Origin: JALHST01 sp038316335
GTDB taxonomy: Bacteria; Bacteroidota; Bacteroidia; Flavobacteriales; Flavobacteriaceae
Assembly: GCA_038316335.1 (NCBI GenBank)
Contig: JBBQAM010000010.1
Location: forward strand, 26,076-90,075
Reading direction: 5' to 3'
Length of the DNA stretch: 64,000 nucleotides
This document shows, in pieces, positions 25,904 through 34,674 of this stretch. The position numbers and the translations under genes are program-made. The stretch's first letter is position 1, and each line of letters starts with the position of its first letter. The notes under the pieces were generated by a model that worked only from the letters and a program-made list of their open reading frames with translations, made no database searches and was not told the origin of the DNA.

Positions 25904-26143
25904 ATGAAAACCACGCTTGAACTTCAACGAACAACACTTAAATTAAATAAAAGAGCCATAATTGGGCAATTGAGCACCATGGATGCTATATGGAATATTG
26001 AAGTGGATACCCATAAATATTGCGTCTCCTTTGAATATATGACCCGGGTGGATCTTGAATCGGTTCGAAGGGAAATTCAATTATTGGGTTATTTGGTTAT
26101 AAATGATACACATCATTTTGATAGCTCTGAAAACCAGAACTGA
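25904..26143 (+). CDS. Small protein with HMA-like (ferredoxin) fold lacking CxxC
   Basis: 79 residues: MKTTLELQRTTLKLNKRAIIGQLSTMDAIWNIEVDTHKYCVSFEYMTRVDLESVRREIQLLGYLVIND... The order strand, helix, strand (WNIEVD), strand (CVSFEY), helix (VDLESVRREIQLLG), strand (YLVIN) matches the heavy-metal-associated domain, with the invariant metal loop MxCxxC absent. The frame opens at 25874, but that lies inside the -7 box, so ATG 25904 is the start. It may be a former copper chaperone turned into a regulator or adaptor; the single Cys (in KYCVSF) is not at a metal site. Followed 21 bases later by an L,D-transpeptidase gene. Confidence 0.7.
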   Translation: MKTTLELQRTTLKLNKRAIIGQLSTMDAIWNIEVDTHKYCVSFEYMTRVDLESVRREIQLLGYLVINDTHHFDSSENQN

Positions 26144-26164
26144 GACGGTCTCAACCTAGAAACC

Positions 26165-27112
26165 ATGAACAGACCAAGCCAAATCTTTTCGATAGCCCAA
26201 GTGATGGTGTGCATCATCTTTTCAGTGAAGCTTAGACCGCAGGTGATGCGCGTAGGAAATCTTGTCCAAAAAATCGAATCGAAACAGGTTCATACACCGC
26301 TTGTTCCCAACTACATTCATGTTGCCGATACGGTTCGTATTCGGGATTACTTTAACTATATTGATTCTCTTGTTGTAGCGTACGATTCATTGACCGATTA
26401 TAGGCTTTCCGAGCATCTTTTGGTTCGTGCCAACCCATGGATAATCGATATTTTGGCCGCTACCGACTATTACCGCATGATGCAAAGGGATTCGTTCGTT
26501 TTCGATCAAAGACAAATGATAGTTTTGAGGCCGAGGGATTCACTCTTAGTGCCCAATAAGATGGTAGCAGGTAAATTATGGCAGGCGTTCGCCAAGACAC
26601 AAATCGATGTGAATATACCCGAATTCAAATTACGGATCATCGAAAACTCGACGGTTCTTTATGTCTTTCCCGTGCGGGTCGGACAGAATCGAAAAAGATA
26701 TTTAAAAATGGGCGATAGGATAACCGATTTGAGAACGATACGCGGTAAAGGGAAGGTCATTGATTATCAACGAAATCCCGATTTTTATAATCCGGTAGAT
26801 GGGAAACGATTTTATTTGACAAAAAGGGATGATGAAAAAACGTCCTTGATGCCCCAAATACCATGGATCGAAACTGAAATTAATGATAAAAGATACGGGC
26901 AACTAATACATCCGACCACAAATCCCAAAACGCTTGGAAAAGCATCCTCCAATGGCTGCATTGGTGTCCAGGAAGCCGATGCATGGGTGATTTATTACTA
27001 TGCACCCATCGGCACCATAGTGCATATTCGTTATGATTTGGAGGTTCCGGATTCCTACGGGAGGAAACAAATCTTAAAGGATATCTACGGTATAGGCAAA
27101 TCGGTAGATTAA
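26165..27112 (+). CDS. L,D-transpeptidase (YkuD domain)
   Basis: 315 residues, N-terminal hydrophobic signal/anchor (about 7-22). The catalytic YkuD block is at the C-terminal end: HPTTNPKTLGKASSNGCIGVQEADAW, with His and Cys in the usual H-x14-S-x-G-C order, and a preceding strand block TVLYVFPVRVGQ. Cross-links peptidoglycan or attaches proteins to it in the periplasm. It lies 21 bases after the HMA-like gene and probably shares its FNR-type promoter. It is a single-domain enzyme with a long N-terminal spacer (about 30-150) without a recognised module. Confidence 0.85.
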   Translation: MNRPSQIFSIAQVMVCIIFSVKLRPQVMRVGNLVQKIESKQVHTPLVPNYIHVADTVRIRDYFNYIDSLVVAYDSLTDYRLSEHLLVRANPWIIDILAATDYYRMMQRDSFVFDQRQMIVLRPRDSLLVPNKMVAGKLWQAFAKTQIDVNIPEFKLRIIENSTVLYVFPVRVGQNRKRYLKMGDRITDLRTIRGKGKVIDYQRNPDFYNPVDGKRFYLTKRDDEKTSLMPQIPWIETEINDKRYGQLIHPTTNPKTLGKASSNGCIGVQEADAWVIYYYAPIGTIVHIRYDLEVPDSYGRKQILKDIYGIGKSVD

Positions 27113-27220
27113 GAAATATTTCCTGGAATTTAGAACCGATTTTTTTACGGGGACATTGCTATTTTTTACGGTGATGTCAGGTAAATATTGACGCGATAAG
27201 CATTTAGAAACCAGGCAAAA

Positions 27221-27883
27221 TCATGGCAATGGTTTTACCATAATATCCTTATAGAATATGATACTTCCCGGATCGTGGCCTTGTAAGGCAAAGGTTCCTC
27301 CACCAAGGACCCGGAATACCCCGTCGCCTTCTCTTTTTGGGTGTTCTGGTTCGGTATAATCAACCACTACGATATCATTGATTTTAATAATGATTCTTTT
27401 GTCTACTACCTGAATGTATTCTGTATACCATTCATTGTCAACTGCATAATTTTCAATGACATCCTGAATGCCGTACAGACTACCGGTGCGCCTCCAATCG
27501 GTGTGCGAATTATTGACTTGTACCTCATAGCCGTATTTTGGCCATCCGCCCTCCTGATATTTTGTATGGATATAAATTCCCGAATTTGCACCTGGTTTGG
27601 TCATTACCTGTGCCTTGAATTCAAAATTTTTAAAGTCGTGATTTTCTATGGGCCCATCATAAAATAAATGCGCCGTCGGGCCTGCTACTTTGATCGTTCC
27701 ATCTTCTACTGAAAAGGTGGCCGCATTGTCCCCGACCTTCCAGCCATCCAAATTTTTTCCATTGAATAAGGATATCCATCCCGAATCTGAAGCACTTTCT
27801 GCCCCTTGTGCCTTTAAGGCAGGAGCGAAACCAAGAACAAAGACGAATACCACTATATATTTACATGTAAACTTCATAGTCAT
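27221..27883 (-). CDS. DUF1080 (3-keto-disaccharide hydrolase-like) secreted protein
   Basis: 220 residues, signal peptide MKFTCKYIVVFVFVLGFAPALKAQ. The domain has the DUF1080 order: WISLFNGKNLDGWKVGDNAATFSVEDGTIKVAG, FKNFEFKAQVMTKPGANSGIYIHTKYQEGGWPKYGYEVQVNN, WRRTGSLYGI and a final HDPGSIIFYKDIMVKPL. The fold is concanavalin A-like; members hydrolyse 3-keto-glycosides. It is likely periplasmic. It stands alone, but the region 28-36 kb also holds sugar enzymes. ATG 27883 and ATG 27877 are both possible starts. Confidence 0.88.
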   Translation of the reverse strand: MTMKFTCKYIVVFVFVLGFAPALKAQGAESASDSGWISLFNGKNLDGWKVGDNAATFSVEDGTIKVAGPTAHLFYDGPIENHDFKNFEFKAQVMTKPGANSGIYIHTKYQEGGWPKYGYEVQVNNSHTDWRRTGSLYGIQDVIENYAVDNEWYTEYIQVVDKRIIIKINDIVVVDYTEPEHPKREGDGVFRVLGGGTFALQGHDPGSIIFYKDIMVKPLP

Positions 27884-28133
27884 TTCACTTAATGATTTAT
27901 CTGTACAAAGTATGAAAAAATTATAATAAATGCGGTAAACAATGCGCGGAATCGCGCAAAGGAAAAAATGAAAGGGACCATTTGGCGAATTGGAATTTTT
28001 TTAAAAATAGGGTAACCCTGAACCGACCCTTGGAGTAATCCGTATTCTGTCAATTTTATAGCTATTGTAATTTAGTTTTTTTAATTTAAGACCTTCGATT
28101 TGGCCAATATTTAAAATCTTAAATAGAATAGTA

Positions 28134-29147
28134 TTGAAATATTTAGTTTGCGAAAAGCCTGGACAATTTCTCCTTAAAGAAAAGGCAGTTCCGAAAAGAG
28201 GGGAAGGGGAGGCCTTATTGCAAATCATGCAGGTAGGTATTTGTGGGACAGACCTTCATGCCTATACAGGCAATCAAGCCTTTTTTACCTATCCTAGGAT
28301 CCTGGGCCATGAACTAGCGACCCTGGTTTTGGAAATCGACGATAATCCGCTGGGGATTCGTCGTGGTGATAAGGTTTTGGTGATGCCCTATATCAGTTGT
28401 AAAAGATGTGTTGCCTGTCGCAAAGGGAAAACCAACTGTTGTAAAAACCTGAAGGTGTTGGGGGTACATATCGATGGTGGGATGCAGGAAAAGATAACGG
28501 TACCTATCGATTTGTTGTTGCCCGCCGGTCAACTTACAAATGACCAAATGGCTATCGTGGAGCCGTTGTCAATTGGTGCCCATGCCTTACAAAGGGCAGC
28601 ACTCAAAGCAGGGGAGACGGTGGTGGTCATGGGTTGCGGCCCCATTGGAATTGGGATATTAAAATTGGCACAACTTGCTGGTTCGAAGGTCATTGCGATC
28701 GATATGAACGAAAATCGCCTGGCCTATGCAAAAGATAAAATTGGTGTCGACTACATAGTGAACACATCAGATCAAGTTCGTGAAAGAATCCATGAAATTA
28801 CCAATGGCGATCTGGCCGATGTGGTAATCGACGCAACCGGACATAAAACGGCACTTGAATCGGGAATCGAATTTATGGGGCATGGGGGCCGATACATTCT
28901 GGTCGGACTATCAAAAGGTGAACTTGTTTTTAACCATCCAGCCATCCATGCGAAAGAAGCTACAATTTGTTGCAGCAGAAATGCAACTTTGGAAGATTTT
29001 AAGGAAGTAATTTCGGTTTTACAATCCGGAGCCTTTCCTGTTGATTCCTATATAACCCATACGGTCGGGTATCAAGATATGATTGCCCATTTTGAAGGAT
29101 GGTCGGATCCTAGGAACGGGGTTATCAAAGCCATGGTACTATTTTAA
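28134..29147 (+). CDS. Zinc-dependent alcohol/polyol dehydrogenase (MDR family)
   Basis: 337 residues of the medium-chain dehydrogenase family. Catalytic zinc ligands: CGTDLH (Cys-...-His near 37-42) and GHE (about 57-59). The structural zinc site has four Cys in CKRCVACRKGKTNCC (about 90-104). The NAD(P) motif is GCGPIGIGILKLAQ. It appears to use a TTG start at 28134 (MKYLVCEKPGQF); no in-frame ATG precedes it. It resembles sorbitol/L-threonine-type enzymes. The next gene is a fuconolactonase-like hydrolase, so it may oxidise a sugar such as L-fucose or L-rhamnose to its lactone (inference). Confidence 0.85.
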   Translation: MKYLVCEKPGQFLLKEKAVPKRGEGEALLQIMQVGICGTDLHAYTGNQAFFTYPRILGHELATLVLEIDDNPLGIRRGDKVLVMPYISCKRCVACRKGKTNCCKNLKVLGVHIDGGMQEKITVPIDLLLPAGQLTNDQMAIVEPLSIGAHALQRAALKAGETVVVMGCGPIGIGILKLAQLAGSKVIAIDMNENRLAYAKDKIGVDYIVNTSDQVRERIHEITNGDLADVVIDATGHKTALESGIEFMGHGGRYILVGLSKGELVFNHPAIHAKEATICCSRNATLEDFKEVISVLQSGAFPVDSYITHTVGYQDMIAHFEGWSDPRNGVIKAMVLF

Positions 29148-29168
29148 TTGAAAGAACAAAAACCCACT

Positions 29169-29996
29169 ATGACGATAGACGCACATCAACATTTTTGGAA
29201 ATACGAACCCCGCAAGCATGCATGGATCGATGATGAAATGGCCGTAATACGACGTGATTTTCTCCCAACTGACCTTCAGACGGTCTACCAGGAAAATGGC
29301 ATCGATGGTTGTGTGGCTGTACAGGCGGCACAGACGCTCGAGGAAACTGATTTTCTGTTGCAGTTAGCCCAGGAAAACGATTTTATCAAAGGGGTAGTCG
29401 GGTGGGCCGATTTACAATCAGAAAAAGTCGAAGAAGTATTCAACCGCTACCAAGAACATCACAAAATAAAGGGCTTCAGGCATATTGTACAAGGGGAAGC
29501 TGATCATAATTTTTTACTACGACCCAATTTTCTAAGGGGGATTTCTTACCTTCAAAAATATCAATATACATACGATATACTTGTTTTCCCCCATCAACTA
29601 GGCGCGGCCCTTGAGTTCGTAAAACATTTTCCGAATCAGAAATTCGTAATCGATCACATCGGGAAGCCCTATATCAAGGATGGATTTTATGACGGATGGG
29701 CCCTGCTGATGCAGGAAATCGCGAGAAACGAACATGTATATTGCAAATTATCGGGAATGATCACCGAAGCTGACTATCATAAATGGTCAATGGAACAATT
29801 GCACCCCTATATGAATTTGGTGATGGAGGCCTTTGGCCCCGATCGCATCCTTTTCGGTTCAGATTGGCCCGTATGCTTGGTGGCGGGTAGTTATAGGAAG
29901 GTGAAACAAGTTGTAACCGAATATATTGCCGTTTTGAGTCCCTCTGAACAAAATGCGATCATGGGAGAAAATGCCATAAAATTCTACAGTCTTTAA
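29169..29996 (+). CDS. Amidohydrolase family protein, fuconolactonase-like
   Basis: 275 residues, COG3618-type metal-dependent hydrolase: DAHQHFWKYEPRKHAWIDDEM at the N-terminus (His-x-His), VIDHIGKPYIKDG in the middle, YCKLSGM and LFGSDWPVCLVAGSY at the C-terminal end (Asp ligand). Opens a sugar lactone ring. The start is ATG 29169; the frame begins at TTG 29148, directly at the upstream stop. It pairs with the preceding dehydrogenase as oxidation-then-lactonase steps. Confidence 0.88.
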   Translation: MTIDAHQHFWKYEPRKHAWIDDEMAVIRRDFLPTDLQTVYQENGIDGCVAVQAAQTLEETDFLLQLAQENDFIKGVVGWADLQSEKVEEVFNRYQEHHKIKGFRHIVQGEADHNFLLRPNFLRGISYLQKYQYTYDILVFPHQLGAALEFVKHFPNQKFVIDHIGKPYIKDGFYDGWALLMQEIARNEHVYCKLSGMITEADYHKWSMEQLHPYMNLVMEAFGPDRILFGSDWPVCLVAGSYRKVKQVVTEYIAVLSPSEQNAIMGENAIKFYSL

Positions 29997-30167
29997 ACGC
30001 GGTCTTCAGGCGTGTTCTTGACCTTATATCCTAAATCTAATTACGTTTAGCCAATATCAAATGGGCTATAGCGATACTAATGTCGCGGCCCCATGCCATT
30101 CGAAAGAATTTTATTCGATTTGCAAGTAAGGCGTCAACGATGCCCTAAAGGCTTTTGAAAATTAGGC

Positions 30168-31238
30168 TCAATCAACCGAAGGTATCTTTTCCTCGATTAC
30201 TTTCCCCATATAATCTAATTCGTCCAAAGCCTTTTTCGCAAAATTAAAGAGGCTCAGACATCGGTCTAAATTTTGATTTTCGTAAGTGACCTTGTAATAT
30301 ATATTGCCGTTGAGATAATCGGTCAAAGCGCGAAGTCCGTGCATAAAGGGCATAAAGACGGCGCCATACGACAATGAGGCCAATTCTTTCTGGTTCAAAA
30401 ACGGACCTATGGAAGCCAAGCCATCAATAAACGACACGAATAGGTCTCGATTGAAGGTAATTTTGGCCAGGTCTTTTTCGTCTTCCGAGGCCGTATTGGC
30501 AATTGTACGCACTGCATCCCCAAAATCATAATAGAAATAACCTTTCATAAGGGTGTCCAAATCAATTAAGCACAAGGCGGTATGCGCTTTTTTTGAAAAA
30601 AGTATATTATTGAGTTTGGTATCATTATGACAAATTCGAAGTGGGAGATCCATACCTTCTAAGATCTGTAATTTCTTAAAAATTTTAGGAACGAATTCTA
30701 TGGGTTTTTCAGCCTGCTTTTTTTTAGGTATGCTGGCCCTGGCGATTGCTGTTTCAAACTGTTGCTTTCTTAGGCCAAGGTCGTGAAAGCGAGGTATGGT
30801 ATCGCGGTACATCTGAAGATCGGCATCTTTGAGGAGTATATGAAATTTTCCGATAATCCTTCCCGCCTCATAGGCAATCTTTAGGTTAGTGGTCGTATTA
30901 TAGGTCGTACTGTCACCCAAGTACGTCATCAGCCGCCAATAGCCATCGATTTTTTCAAAATAGGTGGCTCCGAGCTTTGTTTTGATGAGGTTAATTTGGG
31001 CGTATCCTGGATCGTCCAATGTTTTAAGGGCACGGTTCAAATTGGCCATAAGACCTTCGATATCCTCAAAAACATTCTTGTTGATGCGTTGTAGGATGTA
31101 TTTGGGATACTCGTCGTCCAAGACGAGAAAAGTATCGTTAATGAAGCCGTTGTTTATCGTTTTGAGGGTATAGTTTTTTGGCGCAACTAAAAAGTGTTGC
31201 AAGATGGCACTGGCCGTAATGAGATCCTTACTGCCCAT
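30168..31238 (-). CDS. APH-family sugar kinase (N-acetylhexosamine kinase-like)
   Basis: 356 residues with the APH fold: N-lobe INNGFINDTFLVLDDEYPKYILQRINKNVFEDIEGLMANL, catalytic loop ICHNDTKLNNILF (HND, about 216-228), and DLDTLMKGYFYYDFGDAVR for metal binding. This is the pattern of N-acetylhexosamine 1-kinase (NahK-like) and mucin-glycan salvage enzymes. It lies 12 bases after a sugar nucleotidyltransferase gene, so the pair would turn a free sugar into sugar-1-phosphate and then an NDP-sugar. The exact sugar is unknown. Confidence 0.85.
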   Translation of the reverse strand: MGSKDLITASAILQHFLVAPKNYTLKTINNGFINDTFLVLDDEYPKYILQRINKNVFEDIEGLMANLNRALKTLDDPGYAQINLIKTKLGATYFEKIDGYWRLMTYLGDSTTYNTTTNLKIAYEAGRIIGKFHILLKDADLQMYRDTIPRFHDLGLRKQQFETAIARASIPKKKQAEKPIEFVPKIFKKLQILEGMDLPLRICHNDTKLNNILFSKKAHTALCLIDLDTLMKGYFYYDFGDAVRTIANTASEDEKDLAKITFNRDLFVSFIDGLASIGPFLNQKELASLSYGAVFMPFMHGLRALTDYLNGNIYYKVTYENQNLDRCLSLFNFAKKALDELDYMGKVIEEKIPSVD

Positions 31239-31250
31239 TGGTCTACTATG

Positions 31251-32138
31251 TTAGTTCCACAAAGGGGATGGATAGCCTCCCGAATCAGTAGTTTCCTGCA
31301 ATTGTGCAACCGCCATTTCCCGATCACTGGCATAGGTAACCCCAAACCATTTGCCATCAGATGGAACTACTTTGACAACAACTTCGTTTTGTTGTACCAT
31401 TTCCTGAATCACAAAGGGGATATAAATTTCACCTTTTTCAAGATTTTCGCCTTTTTGAAGAAATCGTTTTAGGTCACTTTCAATCGCATCAAAAATCGAT
31501 GGCCGACAGATCCAATAATTCATACTCACTAACTCGTTGCCCGTAAATTCGAAACCGGAATCCAAATCTACTACCTTTGATCCCTTCTGTTCGAGCTGGG
31601 TCCGCTCGATTACAGAGCGCAAGGTATTGTTGTCGTCGGCAGTGCAGACACCCCTTGAAACCGATCCATGATCGGAGAGGGTATCTTTCAACGTATATCC
31701 AACAAGTGCGTAGGCACCCTTATTTATAGGATTTTTAATGAATTCGGCAGCATTCTTAAAGGCACCTTTGCCATAATAATCATCGGCATTGATTACGACG
31801 AATGCAGTGTCGATTACATTTCGAGCCGTCCAAACTGCATGTGCCGTACCCCAAGGTTTCTGGCGCCCGCCTGAATATTCAGAACCTTTTGGAATATCCA
31901 TTAGTTCTTGTGAGAGCACATCTATCCTGATATTCTTTGGTAGTCTTTGGGATAAATGGTCTTTTAAGTAGTCGACATTGTCTTTCTTGGTAATGGCAAC
32001 AATATGGTCAAATCCGTTTTCCAAGGCATCAAAGATGCTGAATTCCATTAGAAATTCTTCTTTGGGCCCCAGGCCATCAAATTGCTTTAACTTGCCATAT
32101 CGGCTTCCACTGCCTGCAGCCATTAAAAGTAAGGTCAT
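31251..32138 (-). CDS. Sugar nucleotidyltransferase (NTP_transferase-like)
   Basis: 295 residues. N-terminal nucleotide-binding motif LLMAAGSGSRYGKLKQFDGLGPKEEFLMEFSIFDA (G-x-G-x-R) and catalytic VVINADDYYGKGAFKNAAEFI (Asp pair) mark a nucleotidyltransferase with Rossmann-like fold. Forms an NDP-sugar from sugar-1-phosphate. First gene of an operon with a NahK-like kinase. It is transcribed away from hemN; the palindrome at 32261 has no -7 box toward this gene. Confidence 0.87.
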   Translation of the reverse strand: MTLLLMAAGSGSRYGKLKQFDGLGPKEEFLMEFSIFDALENGFDHIVAITKKDNVDYLKDHLSQRLPKNIRIDVLSQELMDIPKGSEYSGGRQKPWGTAHAVWTARNVIDTAFVVINADDYYGKGAFKNAAEFIKNPINKGAYALVGYTLKDTLSDHGSVSRGVCTADDNNTLRSVIERTQLEQKGSKVVDLDSGFEFTGNELVSMNYWICRPSIFDAIESDLKRFLQKGENLEKGEIYIPFVIQEMVQQNEVVVKVVPSDGKWFGVTYASDREMAVAQLQETTDSGGYPSPLWN

Positions 32139-32260
32139 ATAAAATAAATTTGATGGGGCAAAAATAATACTTTGCGATTAAAAACACCCTGCAATGGCGA
32201 TATACCTCAAAAATTAGACTAATTACTACCCTTTTTTTGGTTGCCCCGCCTATTTTAAAC

Positions 32261-32303
32261 TGATATTTATCATATTTTTCGCTCCTCCCGATGGCTAATT
32301 TTG
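32261..32303 (+). promoter_or_regulatory. FNR-type box and -7 box before hemN
   Basis: Palindrome TGATATTTATCA at 32261-32272 and perfect TAATTTTG at 32296-32303, spacing 35 nt. The transcript begins near 32310, after the ATG at 32291, so the true start is 32324. Confidence 0.82.
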
Positions 32304-32323
32304 TGCCAAAGCACATTACTTTC

Positions 32324-33685
32324 ATGGTGAATCTCATTCAAAAATATAATATTCCAGGACCTAGATATACCAGTTACCCTACGGTTCCTTACTGGAATAT
32401 TGAAGGTTTTTCCGGAAAAAAATGGCAATCAACGGTTCAGCGAAGCTTTGAGGAAAGCAATGCCGAGGAGGGCATAAGTCTTTACATTCATCTTCCTTTT
32501 TGTGAGCGTATGTGTACCTTTTGTGGTTGTCATAAACGTATTACCAAACGCCACGAGGTCGAGGACCCTTATATTCGGGCGGTTCTTAAAGAATGGAAAT
32601 TGTATTGTGACCTTTTTTCCTCAAAACCGATTATTAAGCAACTGCATTTGGGGGGCGGTACGCCAACATTTTTTTCACCGGAAAATCTACAAGGGCTTCT
32701 ACAAGGAATTTTTAGACTGGCCAAAAAGGCCGATGACTGTGAGATGAGTTTTGAGGGCCATCCAAATAATACGACTCGGAGACATCTTGAAGTACTATAC
32801 GAAATTGGTTTTCGGAGGGTAAGTTATGGGGTTCAAGACTATAATGAAACAGTACAGCGGGCCATTCATAGGCTACAGCCTTTTGAAGCCGTAAGGAATG
32901 TTACCCAATGGGCCCGGGAAATCGGTTACACTTCTATCGGTCATGATATCATTTTTGGATTACCCTTTCAGACCTTGGCACATATCGAAGAAACCATTCG
33001 GAAGACGACCGAACTTATGCCTGATCGTCTGGCCTTTTATAGTTATGCCCATGTACCGTGGTTGAATGGCAACGGCCAACGCGGATACAAGGATGCCGAT
33101 CTGCCTACGGCCGACGAGAAGCGTACCCAGTATGAAAAAGGAAAAGCTGCCCTGGTCAAGGCCGGGTACTATGAAATTGGGATGGATCATTTTGCCCTTA
33201 CCTCTGACCGTCTTTATCAGGCAACACAGCTAGGCGAACTGCATCGGAATTTTATGGGCTATACCGACGCAAGAACGCAATTAATGATAGGTCTGGGAGC
33301 TTCGAGCATAGGTGATAGCTGGTACGGTTTTGCACAGAATGTTAAGAATGTCGAGGAATACCAGCATTTAGTTGAAAATAGTATTATTCCTATTTATAAG
33401 GGTCACATTCTAAACCAAGAAGACCAGATAATCAGGGAACATATCCTAAATTTAATGGTTCGTTTTGAAACCTCTTGGGCAGAAAATGAGGATAGATTTC
33501 CTGATTTGGGGTGGACCATAGCGCAACTCACCGAAATGGAATCGGATGGCTTGCTCGAACTTACCGAGGATCATCTCAAGGTTACCGAAAAAGGAAAACC
33601 ATTCATTCGTAATATTTGTATGGCTTTTGACGTTCTCTTACATAGGAAAGCACCAGAAACACGTTTGTTTTCTATGACGGTGTAA
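32324..33685 (+). CDS. hemN: Oxygen-independent coproporphyrinogen III oxidase
   Basis: Radical SAM enzyme of haem synthesis that works without oxygen. 453 residues from ATG 32324 (MVNLIQKYNIPGPRYTSYPTVPYW). The iron-sulfur/SAM motif is CERMCTFCGC (C-x3-C-x2-C, about 62-71), with the adjacent Cys typical of HemN. GGGTPTFF, GYTSIGHDIIFGLPFQT and YATCN-equivalent stretches follow. An ATG at 32291 is in frame, but lies upstream of the predicted transcription start. An FNR-controlled hemN is the classic response to low oxygen and supplies haem for the oxidase. Confidence 0.95.
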   Translation: MVNLIQKYNIPGPRYTSYPTVPYWNIEGFSGKKWQSTVQRSFEESNAEEGISLYIHLPFCERMCTFCGCHKRITKRHEVEDPYIRAVLKEWKLYCDLFSSKPIIKQLHLGGGTPTFFSPENLQGLLQGIFRLAKKADDCEMSFEGHPNNTTRRHLEVLYEIGFRRVSYGVQDYNETVQRAIHRLQPFEAVRNVTQWAREIGYTSIGHDIIFGLPFQTLAHIEETIRKTTELMPDRLAFYSYAHVPWLNGNGQRGYKDADLPTADEKRTQYEKGKAALVKAGYYEIGMDHFALTSDRLYQATQLGELHRNFMGYTDARTQLMIGLGASSIGDSWYGFAQNVKNVEEYQHLVENSIIPIYKGHILNQEDQIIREHILNLMVRFETSWAENEDRFPDLGWTIAQLTEMESDGLLELTEDHLKVTEKGKPFIRNICMAFDVLLHRKAPETRLFSMTV

Positions 33686-33745
33686 AGTGCCGACATCAAT
33701 CCAAAAATAAATTCCCTGGAATGGGAACGAAAAATAACAGGAAAT

Positions 33746-34567
33746 ATGAAAAAAATAATAGTACCCATTGACTTCTCGGAACAATCAGAATATGCCCTAA
33801 AAGTAGCGGCGGCCTTAGCCAAAAAGCATGGTTCCGAGATTTTGGCATTGCACATGTTAGAGCTTAATCAGGCCATGATGACTTCTTCGGAAGGGTTTCA
33901 TCCCGAGCAAACGGTCTTTCTATTAAAAATGGCCGAAAAAAAGTTCAACGAATTTTTAGATACCCCGTATTTGAAGGACATAGCCATCACGCCTATCATA
34001 AAACATTTCAAGGTTTTCAGCGAGGTGAATGAAGTAGCTCAGCAGCATAGTGCGGAGTTGATTGTCATGGGGTCACATGGAAGTGATGGCCTTAAGGAAA
34101 TCTTTGTAGGATCGAATGCCGAGAAGGTGGTAAGAAATGCCGAAATACCCGTTCTGGTAATAAAGAATGATATCCCCAATTTTAAAGTGGATCGTTTTGT
34201 GTTCGCTTCCGACTTCAAAGAGGAGAATCTTTTAGCTTTTCAAAAAGCGAAGGCCTTTGCCGATATGCTCAAGGCAAAAATGGACTTGGTCTATATCAAC
34301 ACTCCAGGGGATAATTTTCTTAGCACAACAGATGCCTATGTTGCTATAAATGCATTTTTGCGCAAGGCAAACGTAGCCTATGAGGTACAAATATTTAATG
34401 ATTATAGTATTGAAAGGGGCATCCTCAACTATAGTGAAAATTGCAAGGCAGATGCCATTGGGATACCTACCCATGGTCGAAAAGGGCTTTCGCATTTCTT
34501 TATTGGAAGTATTGGGGAAGACGTAGCAAATCATTCAAAGATTCCGGTCGTGACCTTTAAAATCTAA
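33746..34567 (+). CDS. Universal stress protein, tandem UspA domains
   Basis: 273 residues, two UspA folds (about 1-140 and 148-273). Nucleotide-binding patterns in both halves: GSHGSDGLKEIFVGSNAE in the first and THGRKGLSHFFIGSIGE in the second, so unlike the other tandem Usps here the second site is retained. It begins MKKIIVPIDFSEQSEYALKVAAALAKKHG. It lies 60 bases downstream of hemN with no box of its own and is likely on the hemN transcript. It ends at a strong bidirectional terminator. Confidence 0.93.
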   Translation: MKKIIVPIDFSEQSEYALKVAAALAKKHGSEILALHMLELNQAMMTSSEGFHPEQTVFLLKMAEKKFNEFLDTPYLKDIAITPIIKHFKVFSEVNEVAQQHSAELIVMGSHGSDGLKEIFVGSNAEKVVRNAEIPVLVIKNDIPNFKVDRFVFASDFKEENLLAFQKAKAFADMLKAKMDLVYINTPGDNFLSTTDAYVAINAFLRKANVAYEVQIFNDYSIERGILNYSENCKADAIGIPTHGRKGLSHFFIGSIGEDVANHSKIPVVTFKI

Positions 34568-34611
34568 GACCAGTAATCGAGGAAGCAAGCCTTCTTATCG
34601 TTCAACAAATT

Positions 34612-34642
34612 AAAAAGGGGAGGCCAATGGCCTCCCCTTTTT
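34612..34642. terminator. Bidirectional intrinsic terminator
   Basis: A 14-bp stem (34612-34625 with 34629-34642) made of AAAAAGGGGAGGCC and its complement around the 3-base loop AAT. Runs of A and T at both flanks let it end transcripts from both the universal stress gene (+) and the PIG-L gene (-). Confidence 0.88.
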
Positions 34643-34674
34643 AATTTGATTGCTTCTTCATTGCCTGATGGAGT

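Noticed and set aside
32224..32237. Divergent promoter from the hemN palindrome toward the nucleotidyltransferase
   Set aside because: The - strand at 35 nt reads AAAAAAGG, not a -7 box.
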